Below are positions 24,582 to 34,217 of a stretch of DNA of 64,000 bases, one piece after another. Within the stretch, counting starts at the first letter, position 1. Every line of letters starts with the position of its first letter. The notes under the pieces were generated by a model that was not told the DNA's origin, ran no database searches, and worked only from the letters and a program-made list of their open reading frames with translations. This stretch comes from Mycolicibacterium litorale. Its GTDB lineage: Bacteria; Actinomycetota; Actinomycetes; Mycobacteriales; Mycobacteriaceae. The stretch lies in NCBI GenBank assembly GCA_002007745.1, contig CP019882.1, positions 4,402,001 through 4,466,000 of the forward strand, given 5' to 3'. The position numbers were made by a program, and so were the translations under genes.

Positions 24582-25625
24582 TTAGGCGATCGGGTACGGC
24601 CAGGGGTTGAACCGGCACGTCTTGCCGTCGGGTTTGACGTACTCGGGGTCGAAGCGCGAGGCGTCGTCGTCTGAGGTGGAGAACGTCTGCTGCATCATCA
24701 CCGGCGCCAGTCCGCCGTTCTCGTCACACGGCTCGTGGTGCTGATAGCCGATCGCATGGCCCACCTCATGGTTGACCAGGTACTGCCGGTACGAGCCGAT
24801 GTCGCCCTGGAATGGCACCGCACCGCGCACCCAGCGTGACTCGTTGATGAAGACCCTGGGCTGCGCGTCCGGTCCGTAGGCCGGGTTGTAGCAGGACGAT
24901 TCGATCGGAATCTCGTATCCGCAGCCCTCGCGCACCGTCATCGGTGAGGTCAGCGACACCCGGAAATCCGGCTTGACGTCCGGGCTGCCGGCGTCGATGC
25001 GCTGGAAGGCGAACTGGGGATTGTGGATCCAGCTCTTCGGGTTGCTCAGCGTCTCGCTGACCATCCGGGCGAACCCCTCGTCACCACCGAACGGCGCGGT
25101 GTCGATCCCGTCTTCGACCTCGACGGTATAGGTGAACGTCTTGGCGGTGCCCTCGCCGACCTTCGGCGTGGTACCCGGCACGATGTGCCACGTCTTGGCG
25201 CCCGCCTCGGTGAACACCCCGCCGTCGGGCAGGATGCCGGTCGGCAGGTTGGCGTCGAACTCCGTCAGTCCGCGCGGCGGTGCACCGATGATCGACGTGC
25301 CGCTGGAGCCGATCGTCGGCGGACCCTGGACCGGGTCGTGGGCACTGCTGTGCGGTGCAGGCGCGGCGGTGCCGGTGATGGTCTGGTACAGCACGATCCC
25401 GGTTAGCACCACCAACACCGGCAGCGCGTAGGCGCGCCACCCGTAGGTGGAGACGAACCGCCCCAGCCAGGTCTGCTTGCGCCACTGGCGGCGCTGGTCC
25501 CGGTTGGATCGCACCCGGCCCGATTCCTCGGCCAAGGGGTCACGCTGGGCGCGCAGCGGCTCACGCCACTCGTTGCGCAGCACCGGCACACGACCGCCAC
25601 CGCGGTGCCCCGGGTCGTAGGTCAC
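24582..25625 (-). CDS. DUF3152 protein, membrane-anchored putative metallopeptidase
   Basis: A 347-residue protein (Rv3207c type). A basic cytoplasmic N terminus, one transmembrane helix (ALPVLVVLTGIVLYQT, about 67-82), a Pro/Ser linker and an extracytoplasmic domain. The sequence HEVGHAIGYQH at 286-296 is a full HExxHxxGxxH zinc motif, and cysteines (CGYE, SSCYN, EPCDE, KTCRF) could form disulfides. GTG 25625 is used; TTG 25643 would extend it by six residues. Proteolytic activity is inferred from the motif only. Divergent from fasR. Confidence 0.85.
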   Translation of the reverse strand: MTYDPGHRGGGRVPVLRNEWREPLRAQRDPLAEESGRVRSNRDQRRQWRKQTWLGRFVSTYGWRAYALPVLVVLTGIVLYQTITGTAAPAPHSSAHDPVQGPPTIGSSGTSIIGAPPRGLTEFDANLPTGILPDGGVFTEAGAKTWHIVPGTTPKVGEGTAKTFTYTVEVEDGIDTAPFGGDEGFARMVSETLSNPKSWIHNPQFAFQRIDAGSPDVKPDFRVSLTSPMTVREGCGYEIPIESSCYNPAYGPDAQPRVFINESRWVRGAVPFQGDIGSYRQYLVNHEVGHAIGYQHHEPCDENGGLAPVMMQQTFSTSDDDASRFDPEYVKPDGKTCRFNPWPYPIA

Positions 25626-25788
25626 CGACCCAGGATGGCACAACAGATGGATCGACGACTCCCGGCACGCCCGTACCGGTGCCCGCGCCCGCTACGGGCG
25701 AGTAACCGGCGGCGAGTAGTAGTGTCGGAGCGACGAGGCCGGGGGGCGCGTGCAGCGCCGCCCAGCCAGAACACCAGATTGAGGGCCC

Positions 25789-26457
25789 ATGAGCGAACTC
25801 GCCGACACGGCCGAGCGGAAGTCCGCTCGAACGGCCAATGGCGACCGTCCCGGTAATCGGCGCGGCAGCCGACTCCCGCGTGACGAGCGACGGGGCCAAC
25901 TCCTGGCCGCCGCCAGTGAAGTCTTCGTCGACCGCGGCTATCACGCCGCCGGCATGGACGAAATCGCCGACCGGGCGGGTGTGAGCAAACCCGTTCTCTA
26001 CCAACACTTCGCGAGCAAGCTGGAGCTTTACCTGGCGGTGCTGCAACGGCACGTCGACAACCTGGTCTCGGGCGTGCGGCAGGCGCTGCGCACCACGACC
26101 GACAACCGCCAGCGGCTGCGTGCCGCGGTCCAGGCGTTCTTCGACTTCATCGAGCACGACGGCCAGGGCTACCGGCTGATCTTCGAGAACGACTACGTCA
26201 CCGAGCCGCAGGTCGCCGCCCAGGTCAAGGTGGCCACCGAGGCGTGCACCGACGCGGTGTTCGACCTGATCAGCCGCGACTCCGGCCTGGATCCGCACCG
26301 CGCCAGGATGATCGCGGTGGGACTGGTGGGCATCAGCGTCGACTGCGCCCGCTACTGGCTGGACGCCGACCGCCCGGTCTCCAAGGAGGACGCGGTCGAC
26401 GGGACGGTGCAGTTCGCCTGGGGCGGCCTGTCACACGTCCCGCTGACCCGCAACTAG
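25789..26457 (+). CDS. fasR: TetR-family regulator, FasR homologue
   Basis: A 222-residue TetR regulator matching Rv3208, reported as FasR, the activator of the fas-acpS fatty-acid synthase operon. The HTH is at about 38-80 (AAASEVFVDRGYHAAGMDEI ... GVSKPVLYQHF), followed by the ligand-binding helical domain. It overlaps the convergent DUF3107 gene by 4 bp at the stops. The identification relies on neighbours and overall match. Whether it recognises the desaturase operators elsewhere in the window is not known. Confidence 0.88.
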   Translation: MSELADTAERKSARTANGDRPGNRRGSRLPRDERRGQLLAAASEVFVDRGYHAAGMDEIADRAGVSKPVLYQHFASKLELYLAVLQRHVDNLVSGVRQALRTTTDNRQRLRAAVQAFFDFIEHDGQGYRLIFENDYVTEPQVAAQVKVATEACTDAVFDLISRDSGLDPHRARMIAVGLVGISVDCARYWLDADRPVSKEDAVDGTVQFAWGGLSHVPLTRN

Positions 26458-26708
26458 CTGACGCCGGCAGCCGGTCCCGCGGCGATTCCGAACCCGACCC
26501 GGCGGACGTCGGCGACACCGATCTCGACGTAGGTGATCTTGCTGGTCTGCACCAGAAACCGGCGGCCCTTGTCGTCGGTGACGCTCAGCACGCCCGAGCT
26601 ACCCTCCGACAACGCCGACGTCACCAGCTCTTCGATCTCGCTGGGCGTCTGCGAGCTGGTGAAGACGAGCTCACGAGGGCTGTCCGAGACACCGATCTTG
26701 ACCTCCAC
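26454..26708 (-). CDS. DUF3107 small conserved protein (TB9.4 family)
   Basis: An 84-residue actinobacterial protein (Rv3208A, TB9.4). It starts at GTG 26708 (MEVKIGVSDSPRELV) and has predicted beta-rich architecture with no catalytic motif. It is convergent with fasR with a 4-bp overlap, as in M. tuberculosis. Function unknown. Confidence 0.88.
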   Translation of the reverse strand: MEVKIGVSDSPRELVFTSSQTPSEIEELVTSALSEGSSGVLSVTDDKGRRFLVQTSKITYVEIGVADVRRVGFGIAAGPAAGVS

Positions 26709-26882
26709 GCTGCACCCTTCCGTTCGTCTACGCGATACCCAAGAAGGCTAGTGGACGCCCGACCACACGGTTGCGCCCAGCCGTTCGCGTTTAGCGAATA
26801 GGGCGTCAAGCTGGGGTAACAGCATGGCAACGAGCAGGCGCGGCGCGTCGTCGCCGCCAGGATGCGTTCATAGCCTTGGCCC

Positions 26883-27445
26883 GTGAGCGACAAGAAGCGC
26901 CGACAGCGGCTGGTGCAGTGGCCCCGGGTGGCCCTCACCACCGCCGGGGTGCTGGTGGCCGCATCCGCGACGACGTTCGTCGTTCGGACCGGTGATGCCG
27001 CCACCACGACCGCCGACACCGACGCGCCGAAGCGCACCGTGATCGCCACCCCCGGCCCGCTGACCTCCACCCCACCGGCCGCACCGGTCACGGTTACCGT
27101 TCCGGGCCTGCCGGTCGAGACGCCGGTGCTGCTGACACCGAGCACTCCCCCGCCGCGGCGCTGGCGCAACCTCTGGTCGACCCCCGCCAGGTCGAGTACA
27201 CCGTCGCCGGCAACCAGCGCCCCGATGATCCGGTCACCATCGTCTACGCCGACGAAACCGGCGCGCTGCGCACGGTCGAGAATGTCGCGCTGCCCTGGAC
27301 CATGACCGTCATCCCGACCGTGCCGGTCAACTACGTCACCGCCAGCAGCGGCGGCAGCCAGTTGAACTGCTGGATCACCGACGCCAACGGCGCCACTGTG
27401 GCCGCGCAGACCGACAACACCATCTCGGCGACCTGCAACCGCTAG
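26883..27445 (+). pseudogene. MmpS-like membrane protein (Rv3209 type), frameshifted in this sequence
   Basis: The first part (GTG 26883 on) encodes a basic start, a transmembrane helix (VALTTAGVLVAASATTFVV) and a Thr/Pro-rich stalk. From about 27150 the homologous sequence continues in another frame (VEYTVAGNQRPDDPVTI ... ALPWTMTV ... LNCWITDANG) to a stop at 27445, the MmpS-type C-terminal domain. One extra C in the C5 run at 27147-27151 restores one ORF of about 187 codons. Either a sequence error or a recent mutation; the intact codons downstream favour error. Confidence 0.75.
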
Positions 27446-27451
27446 CCGATC

Positions 27452-28144
27452 TCAGGCCAGGCCGAGCTGCTGCATCCGGTCGCTGTGCGTGCGCTGCAGA
27501 CGATCGAAGAAGTCGGCGACCTGCCCGAGCCCACCGGGACCGGCCAGCACCAGATCGACCAGCTCGTCATGGTCGGCCAGCACGTACTGGGCCTGGGTGA
27601 TCGCCTCGCCCAGCAGCCGGCGTGACCACAGCGCCAGCCGGCTGCGCTGCCGCCCGCTGGCGGTCACCGCTTGGCGGACCTCGGCCACGACGAACTGGGA
27701 ATGACCGGTCTCGGAGAGCACGCCGCGCACCACCGCGGCCACCTCATCGGGCAGCACGTCGGCGATCTCCAGATAGAAGTCGGCCGCCAACGCGTCACCG
27801 ACATAAGTCTTGACCAGCGCCTCCAGCCAGGTGCTGGGTGTGGTCAGCCGGTGATAGTTCTCCAGCGCCGAGGCGTAGCGCGTCATCGCCGGCACCACGT
27901 CGACACCGCGCGCCTGCAGGGCGTCGCGCAGCAGCTCGTAATGCGCCATCTCGGCGGCCGCCATGCTGGCCATATTGATCCGGCCGCGCAGGTCCGGCGC
28001 CATTCGCGCTTCCTCGGTCAGCCGGTAGAACGCCGCGACCTCGCCATAGGCCAGCAGGGCGAACAACTCGGTGACACCCGGATGATCGGCAGCGATTCGC
28101 GACGGCGACGCCGGGGCAGGCTGAGGGGCGGTCATGGCCGTCAC
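27452..28144 (-). CDS. Ferritin-like / MiaE-type diiron fold protein
   Basis: A 230-residue helical protein (Rv3210c type). The paired Glu/His pattern of ferritin-like diiron proteins is visible: GEVAAFYR, AAEMAHYELL, DFYLEIAD and SETGHSQF. A tRNA-hydroxylase-like (MiaE_2) family name is used for relatives, but the substrate is unknown. GTG 28144 is used; ATG 28135 is in frame. It ends 6 bp after the stop of the convergent MmpS-like gene. Confidence 0.78.
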   Translation of the reverse strand: MTAMTAPQPAPASPSRIAADHPGVTELFALLAYGEVAAFYRLTEEARMAPDLRGRINMASMAAAEMAHYELLRDALQARGVDVVPAMTRYASALENYHRLTTPSTWLEALVKTYVGDALAADFYLEIADVLPDEVAAVVRGVLSETGHSQFVVAEVRQAVTASGRQRSRLALWSRRLLGEAITQAQYVLADHDELVDLVLAGPGGLGQVADFFDRLQRTHSDRMQQLGLA

Positions 28145-28191
28145 TGTAGTCCCGGCCAGGGCGCCGATCAGTGCCGGAGACCGCGACCAGC

Positions 28192-28197
28192 TACAAT
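28192..28197 (+). promoter_or_regulatory. Candidate -10 element for rhlE
   Basis: TACAAT matches a sigma-A -10 hexamer, 190 bp before the rhlE start, with no good -35 at 17-18 nt. If used, the rhlE mRNA would carry a leader of about 180 nt, as is common for DEAD-box helicase genes under post-transcriptional control. The leader holds no convincing ORF. Confidence 0.4.
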
Positions 28198-28386
28198 GGA
28201 ACCCGACGACCGCCGTGAGGCGTTGTCAAGGAAATGTGCGTGCACGCAGTGGGCCCGCCTCCCTCAGTGCAGGGCCCGGCGAATCGGCATCGACATGAAG
28301 ACGCCGACTCCATTCCGAACGTCAGAACTCGTGCGCGCGTGACTACACCAACGAGGAACGACTTCGGAAGGCACAGCGCCCCAAGC

Positions 28387-29910
28387 ATGACACCATTGAC
28401 CACTCATCCCCAGATTTCATTCGCCCAGCTCGGAGTGCGTGACGAGATCGTCCGCGCCCTCGCCGAGAAGGGCATCGAGCACGCCTTCGCGATCCAGGAA
28501 CTGACGCTGCCGATGGCGATGGCCGGCGACGATCTGATCGGCCAGGCCCGCACCGGCATGGGCAAGACCTTTGCCTTCGGTGTGCCGCTGCTGCACCGCA
28601 TCACCACCGGCGCCGACACCCGCCCGCTCAACGGCACCCCCCGCGCGCTGGTTGTGGTTCCGACCCGCGAGCTGTGTCTGCAGGTGTTCGACGACCTCAA
28701 GGACGCGTCGAAGTACCTGCAGGCCGATGGCCGCAAGCTCAGCGTCGTCTCGATCTACGGCGGCCGCCCCTACGAGCCGCAGATCGAAGCGCTGCAGAAG
28801 GGCGCCGATGTCATCGTCGGGACGCCGGGCCGGCTGCTCGACCTCGCCCAGCAGGGCCACCTGCAGCTCGGCGGGCTGTCGGTGCTGGTCCTCGATGAGG
28901 CCGACGAGATGCTCGACCTGGGCTTCCTGCCCGACATCGAGCGCATTCTCAAGCTCACCCCGGACAACCGCCAGTCGATGCTGTTCTCGGCCACCATGCC
29001 GGGGCCGATCATCACGCTGGCCCGCACCTTCATGAACCAGCCGACCCACATCCGGGCCGAGTCGCCGCAGTCGTCGGCCACCCACGACACCACCGAGCAG
29101 TTCGTCTACCGCGCCCATGCGCTGGACAAGGTCGAGATGGTTGCGCGCATCCTGCAGGCCGAAGGCCGTGGCGCGACCATGGTCTTCACCCGCACCAAGC
29201 GCACCGCGCAGAAGGTCGCCGACGAACTCGCCGAGCGCGGATTCAAGGTCGGCGCCGTGCACGGCGACCTCGGCCAGATCGCCAGGGAGAAGGCGCTCAA
29301 GGCCTTCCGGACCGGCGACGTCGACGTGCTGGTCGCGACCGACGTCGCGGCCCGCGGTATCGACATCGACGACATCACCCACGTGATCAACTACCAGATC
29401 CCCGAAGACGAGCAGGCCTACGTGCACCGCATCGGGCGCACCGGGCGGGCCGGCAAGACCGGCATCGCCATCACTCTGGTGGACTGGGACGAACTCGACC
29501 GGTGGTCGATGATCGACAAGGCTCTCAAGCTCGAGTGCCCTGATCCCGCCGAGACCTACTCCAGCTCACCGCACCTGTACGCCGAGCTCGGCATTCCCAC
29601 CGATGCGACCGGCACTGTCGGCGCCGCGCGCAAGCCGAAGCAGGCCGCCAAGAGTGACGGCGGAACCCGGATCAGTTCGGCGGATTCCAACCGGGAGCGA
29701 TCCGGCCGCACCCGCTCGCGTCGTCGCACCCGCGGCGGCGAGGGCGCCACCGGACACGTCGAGAAGAGTGCGGAGAACGTCGGCGAAACCCAGGCCGACG
29801 GCGAGGCCACCGAGCCCGCCGCCGCCTCCGGGGACGCCAGCCCGGCCCGCAAGCGTCGCCGCCGCCGTCGCCCGCGCAACACGGCCGAGGCCGGCGCGAC
29901 GGCGGGCTGA
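28387..29910 (+). CDS. rhlE: DEAD-box RNA helicase RhlE
   Basis: A 507-residue ATP-dependent RNA helicase. Q motif FAIQELTLP, Walker A ARTGMGKTF, VVPTRELC, GTPGRLLDL, DEAD (VLDEADEMLD), SAT (FSATMPG), then domain 2 with VFTRTKRTAQ, VATDVAARGIDI and HRIGRTGRAGK. The last 100 residues are a disordered Arg/Lys-rich tail ending RKRRRRRRPRN that should bind RNA. ATG 28387 aligns with family starts; GTG 28339 is an alternative. Likely roles are ribosome assembly and RNA decay. Rv3211 orthologue. Confidence 0.93.
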   Translation: MTPLTTHPQISFAQLGVRDEIVRALAEKGIEHAFAIQELTLPMAMAGDDLIGQARTGMGKTFAFGVPLLHRITTGADTRPLNGTPRALVVVPTRELCLQVFDDLKDASKYLQADGRKLSVVSIYGGRPYEPQIEALQKGADVIVGTPGRLLDLAQQGHLQLGGLSVLVLDEADEMLDLGFLPDIERILKLTPDNRQSMLFSATMPGPIITLARTFMNQPTHIRAESPQSSATHDTTEQFVYRAHALDKVEMVARILQAEGRGATMVFTRTKRTAQKVADELAERGFKVGAVHGDLGQIAREKALKAFRTGDVDVLVATDVAARGIDIDDITHVINYQIPEDEQAYVHRIGRTGRAGKTGIAITLVDWDELDRWSMIDKALKLECPDPAETYSSSPHLYAELGIPTDATGTVGAARKPKQAAKSDGGTRISSADSNRERSGRTRSRRRTRGGEGATGHVEKSAENVGETQADGEATEPAAASGDASPARKRRRRRRPRNTAEAGATAG

Positions 29911-29930
29911 CGACCGCTATCGTCGCCTAG

Positions 29931-31159
29931 ATGGTCAGACCCGAGCGCCGCACCAAAGGCGACCTCGTCGCCGCGGCGGTAATCGCGCTTGTCGTCGTGG
30001 TCATCGCCGCGCTGTTCTGGTGGAACAGTTCAGCGCGGGCCACGATCAGTCGCCCCGCCACCACGCCGACACCCAACCTGGTCCCGGCCCGGGTGGTGCC
30101 CGACACGCTGCACCAACTGTGGACCGCGGACAGTCCGCGCACGCTGAGCCCCCTCGTCGTCGGTGGCACCGTGGTGACCGGTGCCGGGCGAACCGTCACC
30201 GGCCACGACCCGCTGACCGGGCAGGACCGCTGGACCTTCGCGCGCGATCTCGACCTGTGCGGGGTGTCCTACGTCTACGACCTCGCGGTCGCCGTCTACC
30301 CCGACATCCGCGGCTGCGGACAGGTCAGCAGTATCAACGGCGGAACCGGCCGCCGCGGCCCGACCCGCACCGCCTACGCCGACAAACAGGTGGTGCTCAG
30401 CTCCAACGGCAGCGCCGTCTTGTCGGCGGGCCCGACCCGGCTGGAACTGTGGCGGTCGGATCTGGTGCGGATGCTGTCCTACGGCGAGATCGACGCCCGG
30501 GTGAAGCCGGTCAACCAAGGCCTCGGCGCGGGCTGCACGCTGATGTCAGCGGCGGCCAGCGACGAGGCAGTCTCGGTGATGGAGGCCTGCCGGGACCAGA
30601 AAGACCTGCGTCTGACGCTGCTCAAGCCGGCCAAAGAGGAAGACGAGCCCGACACCAAGAACGTTCCGCTGCCCGGCGTCGCCACCGATTCCGAGGCCAG
30701 GGTGCTGGCCGTCTCCGGCACGACGACGGCGGTGTACCTGCCCTCCCCCGTCCGGAGATCGCCGTCTACGACGACACCGGGACCAAGGTGTCCAGCACGC
30801 TGCTCAAGCAGGCGCCGGTGCTGGCCAACCCGGCGCAGGCGGTGACCCGCGCCGGTGATCTGTTCACCTGGTGGACCGGGGACAGTGTGGAGGTCTTCGA
30901 CGGCCGACTGTCCTACCGGTACACCATCGAGGCGGCCGGACCGGTACGCCCATTGGGCCCTGGCGCCATGATGGCCGGGCGGTTGCTGATCCCGCTGAGC
31001 ACCGGCATCGGGGTGTATGAACCGACCACTGGGGAGAACCAGCGCACCATCGCCGTCACCCACCCGGCGGGCAACGGACCGGTCGTGCCGGCCGTGACCG
31101 GTTCGCTGGTGATCGAACAGCACGGTGCCGCACTGGCCGCCTTCGGCCCGAAGACCTAA
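29931..31159 (+). pseudogene. Membrane-anchored beta-propeller-like protein (Rv3212 type), frameshifted in this sequence
   Basis: ATG 29931 opens a protein with a signal-anchor (AAVIALVVVVIAALFWW) and an extracytoplasmic domain whose repeating strands suggest a PQQ-like propeller. The frame breaks at a C5 run (30745-30749): before it TTTAVYLPSP, after it in another frame PEIAVYDDTGTKVSS continuing to LAAFGPKT at 31159. One added C gives an intact protein of about 409 residues. It follows rhlE by 20 bp and overlaps the convergent parA-like gene by 4 bp. Probable sequence error. Function unknown. Confidence 0.75.
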
Positions 31160-31950
31160 ACCGCGGGGGTGAAGGTCGGCAACGCCTTGCCGGACTTCCA
31201 ATGCTTCAGCAACGCGGCGGCCAACTCGCGATATGCGGTGCTGCCCTTGCTCTTTCGGCCCGCGAGTACCGATGATCCGGAGGCGCTGGCCTCGGCGAAG
31301 CGGACCGTCCGCGGAATCGGCGGAGCCAGCACCGGCAGGTCGTAGCGGTCGGCGACGTCGAGCAGCACGTCACGGCTGTGGGTGGTGCGTGAGTCGTACA
31401 GCGTGGGTAGTGCACCGAGCAGCTTGAGGTCGGGGTTGGTGATCTGCTGAACGTCGGCCACCGTGCGCAGGAACTGGCCGACACCGCGGTGCGCCAGCGT
31501 CTCGCACTGCAGCGGCACGATCACCTCGTCGGCCGCGGTCAGCCCGTTGAGCGTCAGCACCCCGAGTGACGGCGGGCAGTCGATGATGACCACGTCGAAA
31601 TCGTCGCTCAATTTGGCCAGCGCCCGTTTGAGCGCATATTCGCGGCCGGCCCGCATCAGCAGCATGGCCTCCGCGCCGGCCAGGTCGATGTTGGCCGGCA
31701 GCAGCGTCATGCCTTCGGCAGTGGTCACCAGCGCAGCACTGGGCTCGACGTCGCCGAGCAGCACCTCGTGCACCGACACCGGCAGCTTGTCCGGGTCGGC
31801 GCCCAGGGAGAACGTCAGGCAGCCCTGTGGGTCGAGATCGACGAGCAGGACACGCTTGCCCGCATCGACGAAGGCCGCCCCCAGCGACGCGACCGTGGTC
31901 GTCTTGGCCACGCCACCCTTCTGGTTGGCCACCGCGAGTACTCGGGTCAC
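31156..31950 (-). CDS. ParA/Soj-family ATPase
   Basis: A 264-residue deviant-Walker ATPase (Rv3213c type). KGGVAKTTT is the Walker A' with signature Lys, VDLDPQG the A' switch and VVIIDCPPSLG the Walker B. It is not next to a parB gene, so it is an orphan ParA probably positioning some other cargo. GTG 31950 is used because AAGGA is 8 nt upstream; ATG 31959 is also in frame. Confidence 0.9.
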   Translation of the reverse strand: MTRVLAVANQKGGVAKTTTVASLGAAFVDAGKRVLLVDLDPQGCLTFSLGADPDKLPVSVHEVLLGDVEPSAALVTTAEGMTLLPANIDLAGAEAMLLMRAGREYALKRALAKLSDDFDVVIIDCPPSLGVLTLNGLTAADEVIVPLQCETLAHRGVGQFLRTVADVQQITNPDLKLLGALPTLYDSRTTHSRDVLLDVADRYDLPVLAPPIPRTVRFAEASASGSSVLAGRKSKGSTAYRELAAALLKHWKSGKALPTFTPAV

Positions 31951-32029
31951 GACCACCATCCTTGCAGGTTCTGCGCCGATGCGTCCCGGCTGCCACGCCG
32001 CGCCTGGTCATCGGGCAGAATGAGCGGAC

Positions 32030-32641
32030 GTGAGCGTCGGCACCCATCGGCTGGTCCTGCTTCGACACGGCGAGACCGAGTGGTCCAGAGACCGCAAACA
32101 CACCAGCACCACCGACCTCGATCTCACCGAACGCGGCCGCGAGCAGGCGACGCTGGCCGCATTGACACTCGAGCACCTGGCCCTGGACAACCCGCTGGTG
32201 GTCAGCAGTCCGCGCAAGCGCGCGCTGTCGACCGCGGAGTTGGCCGGGCTGACCGTCGCCGAGGTGTCCCCGCTGCTGGCGGAATGGGACTACGGCGACT
32301 ACGAGGGATTGACCACCCACGAGATCCGCACCGAGACCCCGGGCTGGCTGCTGTGGACCTACGGCTGTCCCGGCGGGGAGAGTGTCGACCAGGTCAGCAT
32401 GCGCGCCGACCAGGCGGTGTCCTACGCGCTGGAACACATGGCCGACCGGGACGTGGTGTTCGTCGGACACGGCCACTTCTCCCGCTCGGTGGTCACCCGC
32501 TGGGTGGAACAGCCGCTGCGCGAGGGTGCCCGGTACGGATTCGGCGCTGCCTCGGTGGCCGTGTGCGGTTTCGAGTACGGCTTGCGGCAGCTGTCGGTGC
32601 TGGGCATGACCAGCCACCGCGAGCCGGTCACCGGGACCTGA
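32030..32641 (+). CDS. gpm2: Histidine phosphatase family protein (Rv3214-type acid phosphatase)
   Basis: A 203-residue phosphoglycerate-mutase-fold enzyme. The catalytic RHG motif is at 12-14 (LLRHGETEW), the second His in VGHGHFSRS and a conserved Glu in LAEWDYGDYEG. Although named gpm2 in M. tuberculosis, the Rv3214 product has been shown to act as an acid phosphatase. The GTG start is at 32030. It is the first of three overlapping genes (phosphatase, isochorismate synthase, acetyltransferase). Confidence 0.88.
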   Translation: MSVGTHRLVLLRHGETEWSRDRKHTSTTDLDLTERGREQATLAALTLEHLALDNPLVVSSPRKRALSTAELAGLTVAEVSPLLAEWDYGDYEGLTTHEIRTETPGWLLWTYGCPGGESVDQVSMRADQAVSYALEHMADRDVVFVGHGHFSRSVVTRWVEQPLREGARYGFGAASVAVCGFEYGLRQLSVLGMTSHREPVTGT

Positions 32642-33735
32642 TGGCCCATCCGTCCTTTGTCCTGAGCGGGCCTGCCGGGACCGTCGTCGCCGACGGCATC
32701 GCAGCCGGCTATGACGACGTCGCGGCCGCAGCAGCGGCGCTGGCCGGCGGATCGGCCGACATCGTGGTCGGGGCCCTGCCGTTCGACATCCGCGGTGCTG
32801 CGGCGTTGCTGACGCCGGTGAGCGTGAGCTTCGCCGACGCCTTGCCGGCATGGTCGGTGCCTGCGCTGCCGCCGGTCCGGGTGGTCGCGACACTGCCGCC
32901 ACCCGAGGAACACCGGGCCCGCATCCGGGCCGCTCTGCGACACCTTCGTGATCCCGAAAACCCTTTGCAGAAGGTCGTTTTGGCACGCGCACTGCGCTTG
33001 GCGGCCGAAGCAGAGATGGACGAACTGACGATCCTGCACCGGCTGGTGGCCGACGACCCCGAAGCCACCGCCTACCTGGCCGACCTGTCTGCGGCCGGCG
33101 CCGAGCATCGGGGAACCGTCCTGGTCGGGGCCAGCCCGGAACTCCTGGTCGCCCGCTCCGGCGAGCTGGTCACCTGTCAGCCGTTCGCCGGCTCGGCGCC
33201 GCGCTCACCCGATCCCGACACCGACGCCGCCAGTGGCGCCGCGCTCGCTGAATCGGGCAAGAACCGCCACGAACACCAGCTGGTCGTCGACACGATGCGA
33301 GCGGCGTTGGAACCGCTGTGCGACGAACTGGATGTGTCGGCCGAGCCTGCGCTCAGCCGCACCGCGGCGCTGTGGCATCTGTCCACTCCGATTCGGGGGC
33401 GGCTGCGCGACACGTCAACGACCGCAATCGATCTCGCGCTCGCATTGCATCCCACTCCGGCGGTGGGCGGTGTGCCGACCGAGACCGCGGTGGACCTCAT
33501 CGCCGAGCTGGAAGGCGATCGGGGCTTTTACGCCGGCGCGGTGGGATGGTGCGACGCACGCGGCGACGGTCGCTGGGTGGTGAGCATCCGCGGCGCGCAG
33601 CTGTCCGCTGACCGGCGCAGTGCCCTGGCAAAGGCCGGTGGGGGTATCGTCGCCGAATCCGATCCCGACGACGAAGTCGACGAGACGACAACGAAATTCA
33701 AGACCATCCTGTCAGCGTTGGGGGTGCAGTTGTGA
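32641..33735 (+). CDS. entC: Isochorismate synthase (EntC/MenF family)
   Basis: A 364-residue chorismate-binding enzyme converting chorismate to isochorismate for menaquinone or siderophore synthesis. Motifs: KVVLARAL, VGASPELLV, CQPFAGSAPR, SGKNRHEHQLVVD, HPTPAVGGVP and GFYAGAVGW. The ATG shares its A with the TGA of the upstream phosphatase gene. Shorter at the N terminus than E. coli EntC. No mbt or men cluster nearby. Confidence 0.92.
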   Translation: MAHPSFVLSGPAGTVVADGIAAGYDDVAAAAAALAGGSADIVVGALPFDIRGAAALLTPVSVSFADALPAWSVPALPPVRVVATLPPPEEHRARIRAALRHLRDPENPLQKVVLARALRLAAEAEMDELTILHRLVADDPEATAYLADLSAAGAEHRGTVLVGASPELLVARSGELVTCQPFAGSAPRSPDPDTDAASGAALAESGKNRHEHQLVVDTMRAALEPLCDELDVSAEPALSRTAALWHLSTPIRGRLRDTSTTAIDLALALHPTPAVGGVPTETAVDLIAELEGDRGFYAGAVGWCDARGDGRWVVSIRGAQLSADRRSALAKAGGGIVAESDPDDEVDETTTKFKTILSALGVQL

Positions 33736-34217
33736 CCACGATCCGCCGGGCGCGCCCGGGTGACGAGGCCGAGATCGTCGCGATGATCCGCGAGCTTGCC
33801 GAGTTCGAGAAGGCCACCGATCAGTGCACGGTGACCGAAAGCCAGATCGCCACCGCGCTTTTCGGGGCCGACCCGATCGGGTTCTGCCATGTCGCGGAGG
33901 TGGACGGCGAAGCGGCGGCGGTGGCGCTGTGGTTCCGGAACTTCTCCACCTGGGACGGGGTCGCCGGCATCTACTTGGAGGACTTGTTCGTGCGGGACAG
34001 GTTCCGGCGCCGGGGGCTGGCACGAGCCCTGCTGGCGACGCTGGCCAAGGAGTGCGTCGACAACGGCTACACCCGGCTGACCTGGGCGGTGCTCGACTGG
34101 AATGTCAACGCCATCGCCCTCTATGACGGCGTCGGAGGCAAGCCGATGTCGGAGTGGATCACCTACCGGGTGTCCGGTCCGCAACTCGGGGAGTTGGCCG
34201 CCGAAGTCGCCGACTAG
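33732..34217 (+). CDS. GNAT-family N-acetyltransferase
   Basis: A 161-residue GNAT enzyme (Rv3216 type). The acetyl-CoA loop is RRRGLARALLATLA (Q/RxxGxG/A type), preceded by the strand GIYLEDLFV and followed by WAVLDWNVNAIALYDGVG. It resembles diamine/spermidine-type acetyltransferases (LEDLFV, N-A-I-x-x-Y). The GTG start overlaps the entC stop by 4 bp. Overlaps the next convergent gene by 4 bp. Substrate unknown. Confidence 0.88.
   Translation: MTTIRRARPGDEAEIVAMIRELAEFEKATDQCTVTESQIATALFGADPIGFCHVAEVDGEAAAVALWFRNFSTWDGVAGIYLEDLFVRDRFRRRGLARALLATLAKECVDNGYTRLTWAVLDWNVNAIALYDGVGGKPMSEWITYRVSGPQLGELAAEVAD

Noticed and set aside
26790..26804. Inverted repeat TTCGC-GTTTA-GCGAA upstream of the MmpS-like gene
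   Set aside because: Five-base arms are expected by chance in this GC-rich DNA.
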